Part shown: positions 56,675-60,924 of the stretch, one piece after another
How the letters are laid out: the number at the start of each line of letters is the position of its first letter
How positions within the stretch are numbered: position 1 is the first letter of the stretch
Assembly: GCA_019695345.1 (NCBI GenBank)
Contig: JAIBAE010000019.1
Span: 1-60,924, forward strand
DNA length: 60,924 nucleotides
Direction: 5' to 3'
Origin: Bacteroidota bacterium
GTDB lineage: Bacteria; Bacteroidota; Ignavibacteria; Kapaibacteriales; NICIL-2
The notes under the pieces: generated by a model
Databases searched by the model: none
What the model was told of the DNA's origin: nothing
The model's input: only the letters and a program-made list of their open reading frames with translations
Translations under genes and position numbers: made by a program

Positions 56675-59600
56675 ATGAAAACGCTCACATCATCAACTTA
56701 CTACAGAATATTTGTCTACATGATAGTTGCAATTCTATTTAGCGGGTGTCCTGATAAAGAAAACCCGATTACACCTAGCGAAAATAATGTAGAGCTCGGA
56801 ACAGAAACGCAACTCAGCCAAACACAACAAGGTGCAGGATCGGTTGTTACTATCTCAAAACCGGGGAACCAACTTAACGGGATGACAATTACCATTCCCA
56901 ACGATGCATTTTCCGGCAGCAGACCATTTACTGTTACATCATTCGAGATTAAAAGTCACAAATTTGGAAGTAATGTTAACCCAATAACACCGCTTATTCG
57001 TGTGGCAAGTTCGGGAGGTTATGCCAACGGTATATACGAAATCAAGATTCCAATCACACTTCCACAAGGAGAGATTCCGTTAGTATTTATTTACGACGAA
57101 CAAACAGGTAAACTAGAACCGATGATTGTTCAGCATTACGGTGCATCTTCGGTTACTGTACTAACAAGGCATTTTACCACATCTTCTATTCACCCGAAAA
57201 GTTTATATAAACATGATAATGTCAACCTGCAAGGCCTTACAGAATACTCATCATTCTTTGTAAGTTCTTTAAATGAATCTCTACTTAATGCTGCCGGAAC
57301 TATTAGTACAGGATTTACTGTAGGTGTTGATGATTGGGAATTTGTAAACTGGGGGTCGTTCATATCTCCGGGTGGACATTGTGCCGGACAAAGCATCGGT
57401 GCAATGTGGTATTGGTACGAGAAGAAATCAAAAACCGGAGAAAAATTGTTTAACAAGTTTAGTGATAACCCAAATCTGTGGCAGGACAATGCTCGCGGCT
57501 ATCGGTTTAGTTCTGTATTGCAGAGTGACTTACTCCCTCAATCTCTTTTTACGGGGTTTATGCGTAACACAATCCGACTTGATACAAACATTGATAAAAT
57601 GAAATTCTTAACAACTGCAGGCGCACTGTATGTTACTCATGAACCTTTGTACATTTCAATTGCATATCAGGATGGAGTGTATTCCGATAACAAACCAAAA
57701 TATGCCGGGCACGCAATTGTTTGTTACGGCGTATCAATGAACGAGAAAAAATTACTTATTTCGGACCCTAACACACCAAATAACGCGCAGAGCATTGAGT
57801 TGATTAACGACCGGTTTAAACCATATCAATCCAAGCTGAATGGTAACGCTAATTCCATGCATTTTCCATTTATCTCCCCAATGGCAAAAACATCGCTTAT
57901 TGATTGGGCAAAGATTGAATCTCGTTACACCGAATTATTAAACGGAACTATTGGCAACGATAAGTTCCCTGCTTATACAACGTACGTAATAAGTACACCG
58001 GATATACCACTTACCAATAACTATGTAACAACTAACGATACACTACGCCTCTATACCGATTGCCCTACTGCCCCATGGGGGTGGAATGTTGACGGTAAAC
58101 GTAGAATACTGACAACTATATACAATTCTAACGGTAATGCAATTCAAATTAACGAGGGGAGCGGGTTATACAGAGTACAGTTAAGTGAAGGCGATAATAA
58201 ACTTGGTGTATTAGTGGAAGGGCAACAAGGACCTGATGCGTCGAATCTGGATGCTTGTTTTGTTGACTTCAAATGGATTACCGTAAAGTACAGCAAAATT
58301 ACACTTGCTGTTAACCCAAGCGAATACAATGGAATTGTTGGTAAAGAAAATTCATGGGACGCAGTTATCACCAATCTACCGAACAACATTAACTATACGG
58401 TAGTTTGGAATTTTGGCGACGGCACGCCAGAGCAAAAAGTTGAAAACAACACCGCAATTAAATACACATACGGTTCAACGGGCAGTTTTACCATTACAGT
58501 AAAACTGTTAGAAAAAAGTACAAATAAAAAACTAGCCGAAACAACAGCAAAATCTACTATTACCGGTACAGGGTTAGAACTGACAGGTATGTATCCAACC
58601 AAAGCAAGAGTTGGAAAAGACATAACTGTTAACGGTAAACTCCTTGGTGCAACGCAAGGTACTAAAGCAGTATATGTTGGCGATGTCCCCATTATGGCAG
58701 TTAAAAGTTGGAGTGATACTCGCATTGTATTTACCATACCCGCAAATACTGTTACTGGTCTGGTACGCGTTAAAAACGGAACAACATTTAGCAATGGTTT
58801 TATGCTTACTGTGGTACCTGAATTAAAGATTACATCCATTTCTCCAAACACCGCAACAGAAGGAACAACGGTAACTATTACCGGAACTGGCTTGGCAAGC
58901 GAAGATAATTCTACTGTTCAGGTATTTCTTTCCAACGTGTTTGGCTCTTATTGGTCGTTATTCGAAGCCGATTATATCAAACATACCGATACAGAAATCT
59001 CATTTAAAGTTCCAGCAGGCGTTGGTTCGGGTACTGTATATGTCTCCAACTCGTATGATTGGGTTAAAAGCAACATGCTATGGCTTACTGTAGCTGTAGA
59101 TTTATCCGTCTATAAATATGTAACTCTTGAGCCCGACAGAATACAGGGAACTTTTATAGATGAAAAAGGAAACACTTCAACCGATGTACTTCGGTACGTG
59201 TATATTTACGCCACCGTAAACAATGTTACAAGTAACGGTTTTAAAGCAGAATTCATTCAAGATACTACGGTTATTACCGACGGTAGCGGAGGAAAGTTTA
59301 CAACGCATTGGTATTCTAAGTATGTTATTACGGGTACATTAACCAACGATAGTAATCTTATTAGTAATATCAAAGGAACTAAATATTCGAAAACAACAAC
59401 AACTGCACCCGACGGTAAAGTTAGCTACTCACTCGATTCGGGTTATATAACCATAAGTAACATCAAATGGACGGCACGAACAACTCAGCCGGAAGTATAT
59501 AACGGATACAACATGGAGTTAAACTGCACGGATGTATTCAAACTTTGCACATTTGCCGAACACCGCGAAAGCTCGACTTATCAAGGAGAGAAAACATATA

Positions 59601-59677
59601 AAGCTCTTAAAGGTAATACTGTATCCGGAGTGAACAGCGGATGCAGGGTATATTTGAAATTCAGAAAATCAAGGTAA
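56675..59677 (+). CDS. Large lipoprotein with papain-like, PKD and IPT/TIG domains
   Basis: 1000 residues. Lipoprotein signal with Cys25 (LFSGC). Residues ~50-170: ZU5-like strand domain (VVTISKPGNQLNGMTITIPN). Residues ~225-385: papain-like pattern, GGHCAGQSIGAMWYWY (Cys236 at a helix start), KYAGHAIVCYGVSM (His346) and ISDPNTPNN (Asp364/Asn366). Then an Ig-like part (~460-540), a PKD domain (VVWNFGDGTPEQKVE), two IPT/TIG domains (GMYPTKARVGKDITVNGK; SISPNTATEGTTVTITGTGL), and a C-terminal strand domain (~815-1000). Probably an outer-membrane-anchored peptidase or adhesin; catalysis is inferred from the triad-like spacing only. Confidence 0.8.
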   Translation: MKTLTSSTYYRIFVYMIVAILFSGCPDKENPITPSENNVELGTETQLSQTQQGAGSVVTISKPGNQLNGMTITIPNDAFSGSRPFTVTSFEIKSHKFGSNVNPITPLIRVASSGGYANGIYEIKIPITLPQGEIPLVFIYDEQTGKLEPMIVQHYGASSVTVLTRHFTTSSIHPKSLYKHDNVNLQGLTEYSSFFVSSLNESLLNAAGTISTGFTVGVDDWEFVNWGSFISPGGHCAGQSIGAMWYWYEKKSKTGEKLFNKFSDNPNLWQDNARGYRFSSVLQSDLLPQSLFTGFMRNTIRLDTNIDKMKFLTTAGALYVTHEPLYISIAYQDGVYSDNKPKYAGHAIVCYGVSMNEKKLLISDPNTPNNAQSIELINDRFKPYQSKLNGNANSMHFPFISPMAKTSLIDWAKIESRYTELLNGTIGNDKFPAYTTYVISTPDIPLTNNYVTTNDTLRLYTDCPTAPWGWNVDGKRRILTTIYNSNGNAIQINEGSGLYRVQLSEGDNKLGVLVEGQQGPDASNLDACFVDFKWITVKYSKITLAVNPSEYNGIVGKENSWDAVITNLPNNINYTVVWNFGDGTPEQKVENNTAIKYTYGSTGSFTITVKLLEKSTNKKLAETTAKSTITGTGLELTGMYPTKARVGKDITVNGKLLGATQGTKAVYVGDVPIMAVKSWSDTRIVFTIPANTVTGLVRVKNGTTFSNGFMLTVVPELKITSISPNTATEGTTVTITGTGLASEDNSTVQVFLSNVFGSYWSLFEADYIKHTDTEISFKVPAGVGSGTVYVSNSYDWVKSNMLWLTVAVDLSVYKYVTLEPDRIQGTFIDEKGNTSTDVLRYVYIYATVNNVTSNGFKAEFIQDTTVITDGSGGKFTTHWYSKYVITGTLTNDSNLISNIKGTKYSKTTTTAPDGKVSYSLDSGYITISNIKWTARTTQPEVYNGYNMELNCTDVFKLCTFAEHRESSTYQGEKTYKALKGNTVSGVNSGCRVYLKFRKSR

Positions 59678-59680
59678 TAT

Positions 59681-59860
59681 CTGTGCTAACGCAGCCGCAT
59701 CAAACGGCATACATTATAGTACCGTAACCTGCGGGACAGAAATTCGAGTAAGTAAGAGTATGAATCTTGTACATTTAGCGTAGTTGTTAAAAGAAATCGT
59801 TCTCTCCGGCAGGTGGTGGGTGTTTGGCAGTGAAGGTGCGGTGCCGTCGGGCGATAGCAG
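59681..59860. repeat. A-A inverted doublet
   Basis: Forward A 59681-59742 (TGTGCTAACGCAGCCGCATC ... CCTGCGGGACAGAAATTC) and reverse A 59799-59860 (GTTCTCTCCGGCAGGTGG ... GGTGCCGTCGGGCGATAGCA). Convergent gap before secA. Confidence 0.8.
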
Positions 59861-59871
59861 AGAGTACAGAT

Positions 59872-59906
59872 AAAAAACGCCGTTTAGTGTAGTACCAAAC
59901 GGCGTT
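59872..59906 (-). terminator. Intrinsic terminator of secA
   Basis: AACGCCGTTT / AAACGGCGTT stem (10 bp) with an 11-nt loop; the leftward transcript ends in TTTTTTATC. Confidence 0.88.
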
Positions 59907-59923
59907 GTAGTTTTTAGTGTGCA

Positions 59924-60924
59924 TTACGCAATGTGCTTACCGTGACATTGCTTGTACTTTTTACCACTTCCGCACGGGCAAGGGTCGTTGCGGCCAACAC
60001 GTGGTTCTTCGCGGTAGACAGTTTGTACACTTGAACGAGGTTGTTCTTGTTGTTGATTGTTGTTCTCGTTGTTAACAGCAGCTGCGGCGTATTCTGCCGT
60101 TGTTGTTGGGTGCGAGAACTGCATGGATGATGTTGACATTCCTGTTGCAACAGGTACACCGTTCTCATCTACGGCTTGTTGGCGGCGTGCGCGGCGCATT
60201 GCAATTGGACGTGGTGCTTGTTCCTGGCGTTGCTCTACAACAGGGAAGTATTTAAATGCTGTATCAACTGCTGCTTTACTGATTTCAAAAATCAATTCCT
60301 CAAACATTCTGAATGCTTCACCTTTGTACTCAAGCAATGGATCTTTCTGACCATAAGCGCGTAAGTGAACACCTTCTTTAACTTCATCCATAATGCGTAA
60401 ATGTTCGCGCCATTTGTCATCGATAGATTGAATAATGGCATATTGTTCTAAGCGCAACATAAAGTCCGAGCCGAGCGATTCTTCTTTACGTGCGTAGAAT
60501 TCTTCAGCAGCATCAAGTACTCGTTGAATACACTCTTCGCGTTTCATGCCACGGAATTCATTCTCGCTTATGTTTACTTCGCACAACATGTACGTGCGTA
60601 CATTGTTTTTAAATGCTTCAAGTTCGCCTTCGGGTTGGTATTCATCGTACCAGCCGCCGGCAAGGTCTTCTACATAGGCAAAGATTTCACTCTTCATGCG
60701 TTCACCGCCTAAAGCATGGCGGCGACGGTCGTACACTACTTCGCGTTGTTTGTTCATTACGTCGTCGTAATCCAACAAACGTTTACGGATACCAAAGTTG
60801 TTTTCTTCTACTTTCTTTTGTGCCCGCTCTACGGATTTTGTTACCATGCCTGCTTCAATTGGTTCTCCTTCGGCAAGGTTAACTTTAAATGTTTGCATGA
60901 ATGATGTGATACGTTCGCCACCAA
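59924..60924 (-). CDS. secA: Preprotein translocase ATPase SecA, C-terminal part
   Basis: The frame is open to the right edge (reads [14 protein letters not shown] upstream of the first ATG at 60898), so the gene continues beyond the window. Visible: [20 protein letters not shown] and [20 protein letters not shown] (helical scaffold), [20 protein letters not shown] (helical wing), [18 protein letters not shown], a disordered Gln/Asn-rich linker, and the zinc-binding tail [20 protein letters not shown] (CxC...CH) that contacts SecB and phospholipid. Housekeeping Sec motor. Terminator downstream. Confidence 0.96.
   Translation of the reverse strand, partial: GGERITSFMQTFKVNLAEGEPIEAGMVTKSVERAQKKVEENNFGIRKRLLDYDDVMNKQREVVYDRRRHALGGERMKSEIFAYVEDLAGGWYDEYQPEGELEAFKNNVRTYMLCEVNISENEFRGMKREECIQRVLDAAEEFYARKEESLGSDFMLRLEQYAIIQSIDDKWREHLRIMDEVKEGVHLRAYGQKDPLLEYKGEAFRMFEELIFEISKAAVDTAFKYFPVVEQRQEQAPRPIAMRRARRQQAVDENGVPVATGMSTSSMQFSHPTTTAEYAAAAVNNENNNQQQEQPRSSVQTVYREEPRVGRNDPCPCGSGKKYKQCHGKHIA

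Noticed and set aside
1177-59860. Integron attC sites
   Set aside because: Repeats bracket genes, which suggested cassettes. However orientations alternate, no GTTRRRY/RYYYAAC core is evident, and no integrase is in the window.

Overview
This window reads as chromosomal DNA of a free-living member of the Bacteroidota/Chlorobiota (FCB) group. A Kapabacteria- or Ignavibacteria-like lineage fits best, but that placement is inference. The evidence is: several large secreted proteins ending in a type IX secretion (Por) sorting domain; recurrent promoters of the form TTG-N19-TAnnTTTG; a type III glutamine synthetase (GlnN); OmpA proteins with PD40 repeats; and a MacAB-like exporter with two permeases. 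There is no prophage, CRISPR array, rRNA, tRNA or transposase gene that I can see.

Layout. 1-4.9 kb: DUF4349 lipoprotein, outer-membrane protein, PlsC acyltransferase, and two paralogous secreted helical proteins that each end at a near-identical terminator. 5-9.3 kb: small muconolactone-isomerase-like protein, a 161-bp tandem array, and a 991-residue secreted FG-GAP protein. 9.6-17.8 kb: OmpR-type regulator, MazG, a SAM-fold protein, ribosomal protein L33 (rpmG, missed by size cut-offs), VapBC, an N-acetylmuramidase divergent from RlpA, a glycosyltransferase, a T9SS cargo protein, thioredoxin and a GNAT enzyme. 17.9-22.3 kb: hybrid-free histidine kinase, an orphan transhydrogenase subunit (PntA2), the fluoride channel CrcB, and an OmpA/PD40 protein. 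22.5-25.3 kb: arsenic operon arsR-arsM-acr3-arsC, with acr3 frameshifted. 25.5-28.9 kb: secreted protein, PGI/PMI isomerase, RsmB-like methyltransferase. 29.5-32.2 kb: ECF sigma factor, an anti-sigma-like protein fused to a C-terminal outer-membrane-type beta domain, and a lipoprotein. 32.5-38.9 kb: TolC, membrane-fusion protein, ABC ATPase and two FtsX/MacB permeases. 39-44.7 kb: RelE-type toxin-antitoxin pair, SET-domain methyltransferase, a secreted repeat protein, secreted endonuclease I, small proteins, aminotransferase. 44.9-60.9 kb: T9SS FG-GAP protein, sugar-type ABC permease coupled to a zinc metalloprotease lipoprotein, DUF4143 ATPase, exonuclease III, MtgA, Lrp-type regulator, GlnN, a 1000-residue lipoprotein with a papain-like motif, and the C-terminus of SecA at the right edge.

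The most striking non-coding feature is a dense population of intergenic repeats. Two related 60-80 bp families (called A and B here) share an outer core of the type CTGC-N4-GC-ACCCGC. Read from left to right their orientations alternate almost perfectly (+,-,+,-...). Nine are closely spaced inverted doublets of about 140-475 bp, which looks like a REPIN/MITE population. Others bracket one or a few genes, including both toxin-antitoxin modules. Further families include an imperfectly palindromic 90-bp element (C), a 64-bp inverted element (D) that seeds the 161-bp tandem array, and a cluster of four hairpins with CTTTAG/CTAAAG loops.

The best candidate for an undescribed system is the three-gene sigma-factor operon at 29.6-32.2 kb. 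Its putative anti-sigma factor appears to cross the whole envelope: cytoplasmic anti-sigma segment, one inner-membrane helix, a Gln/Pro-rich linker of about 120 residues, and a C-terminal domain ending in the terminal aromatic residue typical of outer-membrane barrels.
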